From: Limnoperna fortunei
Lineage: Eukaryota > Mollusca > Bivalvia > Mytilida > Modiolidae
Assembly (NCBI GenBank): GCA_944474755.1
Contig: OX104122.1
Coordinates: forward strand, 8,581,223 to 8,645,222
Direction: 5' to 3'
DNA: 64,000 nucleotides
The position numbers were made by a program, and so were the translations under genes. Below, piece after piece: positions 12,593 to 23,291 of this stretch (positions within the stretch are counted from its first letter, which is position 1; each line of letters opens with the position of its first letter). The notes beneath the pieces were generated by a model. The model saw only the letters and a list, made by a program, of their open reading frames with translations. It made no database searches and had not been told where the DNA came from.

Positions 12593-15208
12593 TTTATACT
12601 GAAATTGTCAAAGGAAACTGATTAGAATGTTATAGTATTTCAAAGAACACAAATATTTTATCAACATGAAATAAGTACAAAAATGTTTCTTCTATTGTCA
12701 AGATCTTGACCAGGAAAAATTTTTCTTTGATAAAATGATTTTTTTTTGGTTGCTAGGTTATTGGTAGATTATTGTTCTTTTGATGTTTCTGGTCTATCTG
12801 TCATTCAAAATTTGCAGATACAAAAGAACTGTGTAATTGTAGGTTTGATGAATAAGCTCAGTGAAGTCAAAATATATTTTCTGTTTCAAGGATCACTTAC
12901 ATGTAGTTTTTTTACCATGCCAGATTTCAAGGGTTGCATTTCATATGTTCCAGTAAAATGATATTCAAGTATGGAGGATGGAAAATAAGGCCAAGACTGT
13001 GATCATAGCTTCGAGGATATTGTAGGCAGTCATGTGACATGGAAAATGGAAATGCCTGGAGAAAATGAGAATCAAAAATATTTTCTTTACAACACTCAAT
13101 TTGCTGGCAGGATTTGGCTGATTAGGCAGTGAATGAACGGACCTTTCTACAATTCTTTGAAAACATCGCTGATGTTGTATGTAATTTGAAATAAGTTTGG
13201 TTCATGAATTAAGATGCTGAGCAGCAATTTTTTAAGCTGATGTACATGTATAGCTTTGTTATTTAATGTATTTAAATTTTATCTTAGAACTCTTAAAGTT
13301 TTTGTTTTGGAATAAGGGTTAGGGTTAGGTATTATATATAGATATTTAAATTTTCCAGATGTCAATTTTTATTTTCATTTAATTTGAATCAGTTTCATTA
13401 TTTATTTATAAATAAATAGATTAATGACAATGAAATTTACATGAATGACATAATTTAATTCAAACTATGAAATTGACATGACACCCTTTAATTATTGCTT
13501 ATGACATATTACATTCAGTTATGTGTACCTACAGTTATTGACCTTTATCCTGGGGCCAATAAGTAATTATTGGACTTGTTGATTAATTGATCAGGTATTT
13601 GTAAATAAAATATAACTACCATAAAATACAGGTATTTAGAAAGGGAAAAGTGTGTTAAAATAAGGTAAATTAGTTTATTTGACCATTTTTCTAATGTTTA
13701 CATTTTTTATTTATTATAATAATTTAAAAAAATGATTATTTATAATTAGAGAAGTTTTGTTTTATTTTACATTTTTGTAACTTTTTTTTGTATTTTTTTT
13801 TGTACTTTGTAATTAAAGTAAATAATTAGAAACCTGTATCAGCTCTATAAAAGAGTGTGTCCTTCATTTAAGATAAAAAATAGTAATGAAAATACATTTA
13901 CTATCAAAATATCCAAAAGCCGGAAAATATTGAATATATAGACTTCAATGCCCATTGAAATACAATGAAATAATATCTAAATATAATATCATGTGTTTGA
14001 AAAAACAAACTGTAATGCCTGATCGAGCATGGATAAACACATAGGGACGTCTCGTTTGTGTTTCAAATTGCATTTAGTCGTGCTTTATTCAAGCAGGTAA
14101 ATCTGCATGACACCTGTAGTGTATTTATTTATTTTTTAAATTCAGTTTGGCAACTTTGACATGAACCTCAAGTGGAGTTGACTTTCCTGTCACCAGCTCG
14201 GGGGTAATTTAAACCCCTTTTAGAATCAAATAATACCTTCAAATCTCCCGAGTCTTATTTGCTATGTGTTGCGTTGAACCTCGTCAAAGAGACTTTGACA
14301 AATATTGTCAATAATACAATATTGGATATAATGGGAAGATTCTAAACTGATAGATATTGTCAGATTGTCGTATATTGTATATCGTATTAAGCACTGGATC
14401 GTATTGTAACGTATTGGACTGGCTTAAATATTGGAAAAAAATACTGCGTTGGAAATTTCTGTATATGTGAGACATTGATGTCAAGATTGAAGCGTGTGGG
14501 ATGTAAATATGATGTAAATATATCTAATTTTGCTGAACTGTTAAGGAGAGGACAATTATGGCATATTGGGTGCTTTTGCATAAATTGACAAATTTATTTA
14601 CCAGATGATAAGAAGAAACTATATCTGAAAGGAAATGCTTTATTTGTGAAGGATATATATATATGTATATATATAGGTACATATACTTCCAAAATCTGTT
14701 ATCAAATTGTTTATTGATCTACTAACAATAAGCGTGTGACGAGTTGTGTATGCTGTGATTTCAATATTGTTATCTGTATCAATAATTGATATGGAAAGAT
14801 ACAGTCTAAATTTGGACAGTCTACCTTGCGACATCATGTCGGAAAATGCAAGGAAGAAATACACAGAAGTGTTCAACAAACAGAACAATATTGCGGAAAA
14901 TGGTAAGACAAATATCTTATAATTAAGGGCAATATCATTAATTTTTTTTCATGGAGTTAAGTATTAAGTGTATATATTTTAGGAGTATAAGACTTCAAAT
15001 TTAATAAAACCGTACTTTAAGGGTAATTTATTTTTTAACAGAACTGTTGCCTACTGTACACTGAATGAAGTATAATTGCCTGTCTCAAAAAATATATCTA
15101 TTGGACTCCTTCTAGACAGAAAAGACAAAATATTGACTTTAAATGTAATGTTTCTGTATGCTGTTTGCCCATATATTTAGACAAGTCGGTATTTTTTTTG
15201 TGGAGGAC
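12593..15208. other. AT-rich non-coding stretch
   Basis: No supported gene. It contains a tiny telomere-like run 'agggttagggttagg' near 13315-13329, AT microsatellite around 14655-14680, and many A/T homopolymers. Frames of 64-82 codons at 12746-12961, 14387-14581 and 14640-14888 lack any recognisable feature. Confidence 0.55.
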
Positions 15209-15512
15209 AGTGCAAGTATCTTAGGCCTGGAAAAAAATGTGTCTGTCAACACTGTGGTTGCAGGTTCCAAATGTACCCTAGGTCTGGAAAAAATTTGTGT
15301 CTGTCAACACTGTGGTTGCAATCTCCAAATGTATCTTAGGCCTGGAAAAAAATGTGTGTCTGTCAACACTGTGGTTGCAGGCTCCAAATGTATCTTAGGC
15401 CTGGAAAAAAATGTGTGTCTGTCAACACTGTGGTTGCAGGCTCCAAATGTATCTTAGGCCTGGAAATGTTTTTTTATGTCTGCCAACACTGTGGTTGCGG
15501 GTATGAGACTCC
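15209..15512 (+). repeat. 59-bp tandem repeat (5 copies) made partly of SINE B-box region
   Basis: The motif 'ctgtcaacactgtggttgc' starts at 15243, 15301, 15360, 15419 and (variant) 15480, so the period is 58-61 bp. Between copies lies 'ccaaatgtatcttaggcctgg' split by an A-run. The motif is the segment of the local SINE family just before and into box B (compare 'cttgtcaacactgaggttgcaggtt' at 28541-28565). The array runs straight into more SINE sequence at 15505. A 99-codon frame across it is an artefact. Confidence 0.85.
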
Positions 15513-15557
15513 AATCGTAATTGACAAGGAACAAACAAACAAACAAACAAACAACTA
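15505..15557 (+). mobile_element. SINE fragment with (CAAA)n tail
   Basis: The sequence 'gagactccaatcgtaattgac' + 'aagg' matches the middle of the SINE body (compare 6265-6286). It is cut short by a run of 'aaacaaacaaac', which resembles the SINE 3' tails elsewhere. It forms the downstream side of the 59-bp array. Confidence 0.55.
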
Positions 15558-15605
15558 ATAACACTGGTATTATAAAGATTGTATTACTTTGCTGGGGTCA
15601 ACTAT

Positions 15606-15877
15606 CAGTGGCGGTTCCAGGGGGGGGGGCATAGGGGCATACGCCCCCCTTTTAAAAAAAGGAAAGAAAGAAAAAAGAGAACAGGGAGGGTAACAACCAG
15701 TGCCAAAGGCAAAAATGTAATCCCTGCTTGTCCTCGCCATAAATTAATCCATTAACGGTACTAATTCGTTTATTATGATATCTGTTGTATATACTGTACC
15801 AAATAAAGGTTCGGGGCCCTCCTATTCCGATATCCCCTTTTTATGCCCCCCTTTCGAAAATCCTGTATCCGCCCCTG
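15606..15877. mobile_element. hAT-like MITE (about 272 bp)
   Basis: The left end 'cagtggcggttccagggg' and the right end 'tcctgtatccgcccctg' are imperfect inverted repeats of the CAG(T/G)GGCGGnnCCAGG type. That type is typical of hAT elements in invertebrates. An inner 'gcccccctttt' and 'aaaggggggcat'-type inversion is also visible. No transposase is present. I could not find a matching 8-bp target duplication (left tcaactat, right actgttcc), so the exact borders or the superfamily are less certain. Confidence 0.6.
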
Positions 15878-16180
15878 ACTGTTCCTTGCAGCCATGGTAA
15901 CCTCTGTCACATGTCATCTACCATTAATGGGGTACTACATTTGTCCTCTGCCCATGATGCTTATAAACAAAGAATGATGTCTGTAAAATAATACACAAAA
16001 TCTTATTTATTTTTATATACACTATTTATATACTTTTGATATAGTTTTACATATAAAGTATTTGGTCTGGTTTAATCACCATGAGAGATATGTCTCATGG
16101 TGTCAACCAATGTGTGGTAGGGGGGATTATGGTTGATGTAGGATACCCAGAATCCTTTGTATGTTAAACCTATGCAATCC
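15878..16180. mobile_element. Dispersed repeat, copy 1 (partner at 37146-37450)
   Basis: The block aligns along its length with 37146-37450. Shared pieces include 'taacctctgtcaca' versus 'taacctctgccaca', 'tatttatttttata', 'ttttgatatagttttaca' and 'gtaggatacccagaatcc'. It has internal inverted segments (acctctg..cacat near the left, atgtgtggtagg near the right). The family is not identified. The hAT-like MITE sits directly at its left edge. Confidence 0.65.
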
Positions 16181-17085
16181 TACCAATTGTAATTCCATTT
16201 TTTAAATTTCTTTTTTCAAACTGACCCAGCATTTTAGTTTTTCTTGAGTACTTATATGTATATAAAGTATGGAACAATGAGTTTAATACTTGTGTTTGTC
16301 TTTAAAGCACAATCTGTACAAAATAACTAACAATTGTTATAATAGTCACTTTTTAAAAAGATTTCATTAGAAATAAGGGAGATAATCGGAAATCAAATTG
16401 TTTATGATTTCAACTCTGCATGCAATTTTTTTCAATCATTATTGGTTTTTAAAAAGTTTAAAATTACTTGATTAATGAGATTATGATATCAAGGCAGATC
16501 AGGAACAAAGAGACATTATGAAGTGACCTTGAATAAACTTCGACACACAAAAGGAAATATGTAGGCCATATATATGACATGTTTTGTGATATTAATTAAA
16601 AACAAATATCTTTTGTTACTGTATTAGAAAATCCCCTTTCAAATTGAACAAAATGGATAAGTAAATATATAAATTAAATGTTAAAAATAACTTGGAAAAA
16701 ATGACATTTTTAAAAGTAGGAATATATTATTTTTTGTTTTTTTGTAACCCCCTCACATATGTGTAATATATAGTGAACCTCCTTACTTTCCATCCAGAAG
16801 TTTTGAAAGTTGGGGATTAAATTCTCTATAGGGTCAAACTGGTACCACATGTGTTTTTCCTATGTTTTATTATTTGATCCATTGAGAGAAACTGGGAAAT
16901 TGTGTTTCATTAAATATTAAAATTTTGTGATTTGTCTTGTGAAATCTTTGAGTTTGGTACCACATATACCGGTAGTGTACAGAATAAGAATGGTTGGTTT
17001 CCTGGTAGTTGGCATATCTGTAAGGTGTGCAAGTGTATTAAATATATTTACAAAAGTACTATGAAAAGAGACTAATGAATTAATA
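16181..17085. other. AT-rich spacer
   Basis: No open frame with coding features, RNA gene or repeat was found. The block ends where the SINE-derived 46-bp array begins. Confidence 0.55.
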
Positions 17086-18075
17086 CTGCTCCACTGTCTA
17101 CTAGGGGGCAGAGTGGTTAAGGTAGTTAGTCACTGCTCCACTGTCTACTAGGGGGGCAGAGTGGTTAAGGTAGTTAGTCACTGCTCCACTGCTTACTAGG
17201 GGGCAGAGTGGTTAAGGTAGTAAGTCACTGCTCCACTGTCTACTCGGGGCAGAGTGGTTAAGGTAGTTAGTCACTGCTCTACTGTCTACTCGGGGCAGAG
17301 TGGTTAAGGTAGTTAGTCACTGCTCCACTGTCTACTCGGGGCAGAGTGGTTAAGGTAGTTAGTCACTGCTCCACTGTCTACTAGGGGGCAGAGTGGTTAA
17401 GGTAGTAAGTCACTGCTCCACTGTCTACTCGGGGCAGAGTGGTTAAGGTAGTTAGTCACTGCTCTATTGTCTACTCGGGGCAGAGTGGTTAAGGTAGTTA
17501 GTCACTGCTCCACTGTCTACTCGGGGCAGAGTGGTTAAGGTAGTTAGTCACTGCTCTACTGTCTACTCGGGGCAGAGTGGTTAAGGTAGTTAGTCACTGC
17601 TCCACTGTCTAGGGGGGGGGGGGGCAGAGTGGTTAAGGTAGTTAGTCACTGCTCCACTGTCTACTCGGGGCAGAGTGGTTAAGGTAGTTAGTCACTGCTC
17701 TACTGTCTACTCGGGGCAGAGTGGTTAAGGTAGTTAGTCACTGCTCCACTGTCTAGGGGGGGGGGGGGGGCAGAGTGTTTAAGGTAGTTAGTCACTGCTC
17801 CACTGTCTACTAGGGGGCAGAGTGGTTAAGGTAGTAAGTCACTGCTCCACTGTCTACTCGGGGCAGAGTGGTTAAGGTAGTTAGTCACTGCTCTACTGTC
17901 TACTTGGGGCAGAGTGGTTAAGGTAGTTAGTCACTGCTCCACTGTCTACTAGGGGGCAGAGTGGTTAAGGTAGTTAGTCACTGCTCTACTGTCTACTCGG
18001 GGCAGAGTGGTTAAGGTAGTTAGTCACTGCTCCACTGTCTACTAGGGGGCAGAGTGGTTAAGTTAGTTATCTACT
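17086..18075 (+). repeat. 46-bp minisatellite made of SINE A-box ends, about 21 copies
   Basis: The unit is 'ggggcagagtggttaagg' + 'tagttagtcactgctcc' + 'actgtctactc', 46-47 bp. The part 'ggcagagtggttaaggtag' has the form of a tRNA/SINE A box (TGGCnnAGTGG-like). It matches the 5' end of the SINE at 28486, which has 'gatgagtagttaaggtgg'. The last unit continues without a break into SINE body sequence, so this looks like tandem amplification of a SINE 5' end. G-runs have expanded in two units (near 17611 and 17757). Confidence 0.92.
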
Positions 18076-18215
18076 ATTGATTATGAGGTATGTGAGCCAT
18101 ACTATGGGCAGAGTGTGCTTGACTTAATTGACAATTGCCAGTTTTCTGTTTTCTTGCTGAAGGTTGGAGGGGGGTCACAAGGTAGGTACTTGCCCACACC
18201 ACCCCCCAAGAAAAA
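18050..18215 (+). mobile_element. SINE body downstream of the 46-bp array
   Basis: After the final 'cagagtggttaag', the sequence continues 'ttatctactattgattatg', 'gggcagagtgtgcttgactt', 'attgacaattgccagttttc'. This is the usual order of the local SINE between A box and middle domain. The B-box region is degenerate (aggtatgtgagcc). The 3' domain is lost in G/C-rich sequence near 18170-18215. Confidence 0.7.
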
Positions 18216-18365
18216 ACAGGCAACAAACCATTGCCCACATGGGCCTGTTATTTGTAAAAATAGCTAGAACATAAATAATTAATTGCTTTTATCAATGACC
18301 ACACCATCCTGATGACCAGAACTATAGTGCAAATTAATGTTCTTATGGTGTTGGTATTTTCAAAT

Positions 18366-18772
18366 AACAGGAAATCCATCTGCTATACTAACCTCGAAAA
18401 ACATATCTGATTGAACATTAAATGATAATAGGTAGTAATGACACCTTATGGAGTTGTGTCCCCTACAAATATTAAATCTTTAGCTGGTTTATGTAGCATC
18501 AGATAACAAGAAATCCACCTGTTATATTTACCTTCAAAAATATATCTGATTGAACAGGAAATAAAAATTACAGGTAATAATGACACATTATGGAGTTGTG
18601 TCCCCTTAGGGATATTAAATGATAAGCTGGTTTAGGTAGCATCAGAGAAATCCATCTGTTATATTTACCTTGAAAAATATATCTGATTGAAAAGATATAA
18701 AAATAGAAATAAAAATAATAGGTAATAATGACACCTCATGGAGTTGTGTCCCCCTAGGGATATTTGGAAGAA
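18366..18772. repeat. ~138-bp tandem repeat, 3 copies
   Basis: Anchors 'gaaatccatctg' (18371), 'gaaatccacctg' (18510) and 'gaaatccatctg' (18647) give spacings of 139 and 137 bp. Each copy also carries 'aatatatctgattgaa', 'taatgacacc' and 'tggagttgtgtcccc'. Copies differ by several percent, so the array is older than the satellites. No coding frame. Confidence 0.85.
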
Positions 18773-19214
18773 ATTTAACATGGGCTGTTAATTTGTCTAA
18801 CTTGTGTTTATTGAAGCAGAAAATTGCAATAAGAAAGATAATATTTTTGGTTAAATTATATTTTGTGTGTTGACAACGCTTTGTCAGATACAATTACATT
18901 CAGATATTGTTATAACAAAACAGCTACCTTGACAATTGAATTCATTTTAAAATTCTTGGGAGCTGGTACATGTATGTTTTAAACTTCAAGGTTGAAATTA
19001 CTGTTTTGTGAAACATAAAGGTAAGGCTATGAAATTTTTGGATGAACTTGTCTACTTGTTTATTCAGTATTTATTTAAAATTCATTAACATTTAAAAATT
19101 ACTTTGAAACATGTTGGATATCATTAAAATCGACAGAGTCATGTGGATGTTTTTATATCTGTTTTGTTTACAGTAGAAATCTTTCTGCTGTCTGTTTTTA
19201 ATGGTTTTTATGAT
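18773..19214. other. AT-rich spacer
   Basis: No gene or repeat was recognised. A reverse frame at 18642-18893 overlaps the tandem repeat and is not supported. Confidence 0.55.
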
Positions 19215-19390
19215 CTACATTAGTCACAGTCTCCTTCACTGTGGAGGGTGCGCTTGTCTCCATTCTTATGTGACGAGGATTGCTAGTTTTTTCTTCTGGT
19301 ACTCGGACTTCCTCCCCAAATAAAACTAGATGCTATGATATAGCTTAAAAATTGCTGAAAGAGGTGTTAAACACCATTCAAACAAACAAG
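19215..19390 (+). mobile_element. SINE 3' part with CAAA-type tail
   Basis: Contains 'gtgcgcttgtctcc', 'gacgaggattgctagtttt', 'ctggtactcgg', 'ccaaataaaactaga', 'gctatgatatagct' and 'ggtgttaaacaccattc' followed by 'aaacaaacaa'. This is the middle and 3' domain of the local tRNA-derived SINE. The tRNA-like head is missing or decayed. Confidence 0.7.
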
Positions 19391-19604
19391 TCTCCTTCTG
19401 TACTGAAAATGTGACATTATGAAAAGGGTGGCCTCTTATGAAGGGTTATTTCACTTAAGTAGTTACATTATTTTTATGTAACCTTTTGTGGGAAGTGCCT
19501 TAAGAGAGATAGAACTGTATTTTAGAACACAGATATTTGTGAAATTGATTAGTTTTAAAATATTGTTCATCATCAACCATTATGTGTCAACACTGATGTT
19601 TTTT
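19391..19604. other. Short AT-rich spacer between two SINE copies
   Basis: Nothing recognised beyond AT-rich sequence. Confidence 0.5.
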
Positions 19605-19790
19605 GTTAGAGTCTGACTGCTGCAGTTGGTGTGCTTGACTCCATGTCCAACTTAAATTCACAAGGTGTGCTAGTTTTACCTCTGATTGTGGGTTGGAAGG
19701 GGGGTGGGGGTGGGGGGTTTACCAGATACCTTAACTTCCTGCACCAATAACAACTAAGTACAATGTTATAGCTGCACTATTGCATTTAAC
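19605..19790 (+). mobile_element. Diverged SINE 3' part abutting the 91-bp array
   Basis: Family pieces are visible in order: 'ggtgtgcttgactcc', 'acaaggtgtgctagtttta', 'ccttaacttcctgcacc', 'aataacaactaagtacaatg', 'ttatagctgcactattgca', 'tttaac'. It is diverged and interrupted by a G-rich stretch (about 19695-19720). Its last bases pass directly into the first unit of the 91-bp tandem repeat. Confidence 0.6.
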
Positions 19791-20798
19791 CACAATAAAA
19801 AAATGAAATATACAAAAGTAGGGGAGATTACTACTACCATCAGTACAGTAAGATGTGGTAGGGAAGCTATTATCTTAGGAATCTTAATAAAAAATGAAAT
19901 ATACAAAAGAAGGGGAGATTGCTACTACCATCAGTACAGTAAGATGTGGTAGGGAAGATATTATCTTAGGAATCTTAATAAAAAATGAAATATACAAAAG
20001 AAGGGGAGATTACTACTACCATCAGTACAGTAAGATGTGGTAGGGAAGATATTATCTTAGGAATCTTAATAAAAAATGAAATATACAAAAGTAGGGGAGA
20101 TTACTACTACCATCAGTACAGTAAGATGTGGTAGGGAAGATATTATCTTAGGAATCTTAATAAAAAATGAAATATACAAAAGAAGGGGAGATTACTACTA
20201 CCATCAGTACAGTAAGATGTGGTAGGGAAGATATTATCTTAGGAATCTTAATAAAAAATGAAATATACAAAAGAAGGGGAGATTACTACTACCATCAGTA
20301 CAATAAGATGTGGTAGGGAAGCTGTTATCTTAGGAATCTTAATAAAAAATGAAATATACAAAAGAAGGGGAGATTACTACTACCATCAGTACAGTAAGAT
20401 GTGGTAGGGAAGCTGTTATCTTAGGAATCTTAATAAAAAATGAAATATACAAAAGAAGGGGAGATTACTACTACCATCAGTACAATAAGATGTGGTAGGG
20501 AAGATATTATCTTAGGAATCTTAATAAAAAATGAAATATACAAAAGAAGGGGAGATTACTACTACCATCAGTACAGTAAGATGTGGTAGGGAAGATATTA
20601 TCTTAGGAATCGTAATAAAAAATGAAATATACAAAAGAAGGGGAGATTACTACAACCATCAGTACAGTAAGATGTGGTAGGGAAGATATTATCTTAGGAA
20701 TCTTAATAAAAAATGAAATATACAAAAGAAGGGGAGATTACTACTACCATCAGTACAGTAAGATGTGGTAGGGAAGCTGTTATCTTAGTAATCTTATT
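19791..20798. repeat. 91-bp minisatellite, 11 copies, very homogeneous
   Basis: Anchors such as 'atcttaataaaaaatg' recur at 19881, 19972 and 20063, giving a 91-bp period. Each unit contains 'gaaatatacaaaagaagg', 'gagattactactaccatc', 'agtacagtaagatgtgg' and 'tagggaagatattatc'. Units differ at only a handful of positions (agta/agaa, acagt/acaat, gatatt/gctgtt), which implies recent amplification or strong homogenisation. The inner 'ctaccatc...gatgtggtag' forms an imperfect inverted repeat. No coding frame. Confidence 0.96.
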
Positions 20799-21824
20799 TA
20801 GGTATATCAGCAAATAATTAGTCATTACAACTATCAACTAAATACTGACATTTTAGGTGCAGACCAAATTATGTTTCATCTCCAGGTGCCATATCTTAAT
20901 TTGACATCGTAAGTCGTTGAGTGAAAAGTACAAGTTCAAATGCATTTATCTAAGACACCTTGTGTGGCATGATGGAAAATCCATGTTTTTGTCTACCTGT
21001 GATTAATCTGTGAATAAAAGTGCAATTTTATTTAAAAACACCTTTGAAAAGCTAAGCAACTAGGTAAACGTTTTGTGTCCGGTATTAAATTTGTGGATTG
21101 TAAAGGTTAGGGAGTACTCTTAATCGTTATATGTTTTGTTTCCGATACAATTTTAAAGTAGGGTTGGCTTCATTATTGTCAGTAATCAATTTTATTGGAC
21201 AATAAATTTGTAATTTATTACAAGAGGGTGTTTAAATTTTTATAAACATAAGTTTACTTTCTGCTTTTTTGACTAGACGGGTACGTGATAATTGATGAAA
21301 TGGATATTTTTATAATACAGTATAACAGAATTTTCTATCTTTAAACTTTCAGTATAACAATTTGAAGTAAGGTAATTGCAATTTCTTTAATACAGTGTTT
21401 CCCCCTCCCCCCCCCCCCCCCCCCTCAATGCACACTTTATAAATTTGTCCATATTACAAACAAATGTGCGTTTTGCTCTATGGGCCACAAATAAGAGCCT
21501 TCTAATCAGAGGTGTGGGGTGGGGGAAGGGGGAGGGGGGGAATTTTTAAAAATAAAACTTAACACATCATTGTATTATCAAATGTCAATTTCGGGAACAC
21601 AATTTGAAATGGTTGTAAATAATACCTGTACCGGTATGTTTAAAACACAAATTTGTTATCTCTTATGAAGTCTGTTATGAAGGATAACAACAAATGTTTC
21701 TAAGGACTTTTTATTGAAAAAACAAAATTTCAATACTGGATAATCTAAAGCTAGCCAGTCAAATGAAAATTGAACAATATTTTTATTGTTTACCATAACA
21801 GACAGAAACCAAGAATGAATATTA
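20799..21824. other. AT-rich spacer with C- and G-homopolymer tracts
   Basis: No gene seen. A C-run lies at about 21401-21424 and a G-rich stretch near 21515-21540; both are likely length-variable. The rest is AT-rich. Confidence 0.55.
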
Positions 21825-21988
21825 CAGTCTTCCCGAAATGTGCCGGTCCGCCGGACCCGACTGGCAAAAAACAGGCAAATTTAACTCTGGTCAGGCAAAC
21901 TTGTTAAATTTACAACAGAAATGTTAAATTTGTCCGACAGTATTTGTGTTTAGGTCCGACAAGCCAAGAACTAATTCCGCGAAGACTG
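21825..21988. mobile_element. Short TIR element (164 bp) flanked by atatta repeats
   Basis: The left end 'cagtcttcccgaaat' and the right end 'attccgcgaagactg' are inverted repeats (8 exact bases, then imperfect). The hexamer atatta lies immediately outside both ends (21819-21824 and 21989-21994). The interior is more GC-rich than its surroundings ('gtgccggtccgccggaccc') and has no frame. The CAG-starting ends recall hAT elements, but a 6-bp rather than 8-bp duplication leaves the superfamily open. Confidence 0.65.
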
Positions 21989-22107
21989 ATATTAGACATT
22001 AATCATTTGTAAACAAATATGAAAACATTAAATATTGACACTTGACATTTGTTAGTTGATATTTATATATAAATGTACAATGATTTAATCAGAATAAATA
22101 TTGAAAA

Positions 22108-22725
22108 TAAATACTGACACAGAAGGCACCTCTGGTGTATTATGGTACCCTGATGACAGAGAATGTACCTCTAGTGTATTCTGGTACCCTGATGACAGAG
22201 AATGTACCTCTAGTGTATTCTGGTACCCTGATGACAGAGAATGTACCTCTGGTGTATTCTGGTACTCTGATGACAGAGAATGTACCTCTGGTGTATTCTG
22301 GTACCCTGATGACAGAGAATGTACCTCTGGTGTATTCTGGTACCCTGATGACAGAGAATGTACCTCTGGTGTATTCTGGTACTCTGATGACACAGAAGGC
22401 ACCTCTGGTGTATTCTGGTACCCTGATGACAGAGAATGTACTTCTGGTGTATTCTGGTACCCTGATGACAGAGAATGTATCTCTGGTGTATTCTGGTACC
22501 CTGATGACACAGAAGGCACCTCTGGTGTATTCTGGTACTCTGATGACACAGAAGGCACCTCTGGTGTATTCTGGTACCCTGATGACAGAGAATGTACCTC
22601 TGGTGTATTCTGGTACCCTGATGCTGACAGAGAATTTACCTCTGTTGTATTCTGGTACCCTGATAGTGACAGAGAATGTACCTCTGGTGTATTCTGGTAC
22701 CCTGATAATGATATATTACTCAGTG
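22108..22725. repeat. 39-bp minisatellite, about 16 copies
   Basis: Units are 'gtgtattctggtaccctg' + 'atgacagagaatgtacctctg', period 39 bp. Variants carry 'gacacagaaggcacc' in place of 'gacagagaatgtacc'. The final units gain 3-bp insertions (gctgac, agtgac). Thirty-nine is a multiple of three, so at least two forward frames and one reverse frame stay open for about 235-241 codons. Open frames in several registers argue against a gene. The array ends at a SINE tail. Confidence 0.95.
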
Positions 22726-22762
22726 TCATTAAACACCATTCAAGCAAACAAACAAACCAAAA
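22712..22762 (+). mobile_element. SINE 3' tail abutting the 39-bp array
   Basis: The sequence 'gtgtcattaaacaccattc' followed by 'aagcaaacaaacaaa' is the 3' end of the local SINE family. It sits directly after the last 39-bp unit. Confidence 0.7.
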
Positions 22763-22836
22763 ACATCCTTTTAATACCTGTATTGTTATCAGAGAGGAAC
22801 ATGACAAACGATATATTTGTATATAGGTGTATATTT

Positions 22837-22990
22837 ATATAATATGGACTTTTTACGAGGTCAATACGTAGTTATATGGACCGTGGAGGAAAATATTGAC
22901 CGAGGACGAAGTCCGAGGTCAATATTTTTCTACAGGTCCAAATAACTACGTATTGACAGAGTAAAAAGTCCTTAATTGTTATATTACATA
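22837..22990. mobile_element. Hairpin (foldback) element, ~154 bp
   Basis: A long imperfect palindrome. The left arm has 'ggactttttac', 'gtcaatacgtagttat', 'tggacc' and 'aaaatattgacc'. The right arm has their reverse complements 'ggtcaatatttttc', 'aggtcc', 'aactacgtattgac' and 'gtaaaaagtcc'. The centre is 'ggacgaagtcc'. Outer AT arms (tataatat / atattaca) extend it. The shape suits a foldback MITE; no flanking duplication could be fixed. Confidence 0.7.
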
Positions 22991-23291
22991 TGAATTTTTC
23001 TCTATTTATTTAAATTTAGAATAATGAGTTGGAAGAGTATATCCCGATCTATTTTTAGAAACAAGCCTTAAATATGCTTTATAAATAGTAACATGCCTTA
23101 AATATGCTTTAAAAATAGTAACAAGCCTTAAATATGCTTTAGAAATAGAATATATACACAGAATATTTTGGGGGACCACGTGACTAAATAATCCAATGAA
23201 AATGTAAGAATCATAAACCATATGTAATATTTGCTATTATTACATGAATAGAATGTTTACATGTTCTTGATTCATCTATAACAACTTTCGG
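22991..23291. other. AT-rich spacer with small internal repeats
   Basis: Contains three short copies of 'aagccttaaatatgcttt'-like sequence near 23063, 23095 and 23120. A reverse frame at 23006-23221 merely reads through these. No gene. Confidence 0.55.

Noticed and set aside
11760..12621. A reverse 259-codon and a forward 209-codon frame with 19-residue repeats
   Set aside because: Both strands are open over the same 57-bp array, as expected from a period divisible by three.
13313..13329. Interstitial telomere sequence (agggttagggttagg)
   Set aside because: Only about two and a half units; too short to separate from chance in AT-rich sequence.
15598..15885. 8-bp target duplication of the hAT-like MITE
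   Set aside because: The flanks tcaactat and actgttcc do not match, so the duplication could not be claimed.
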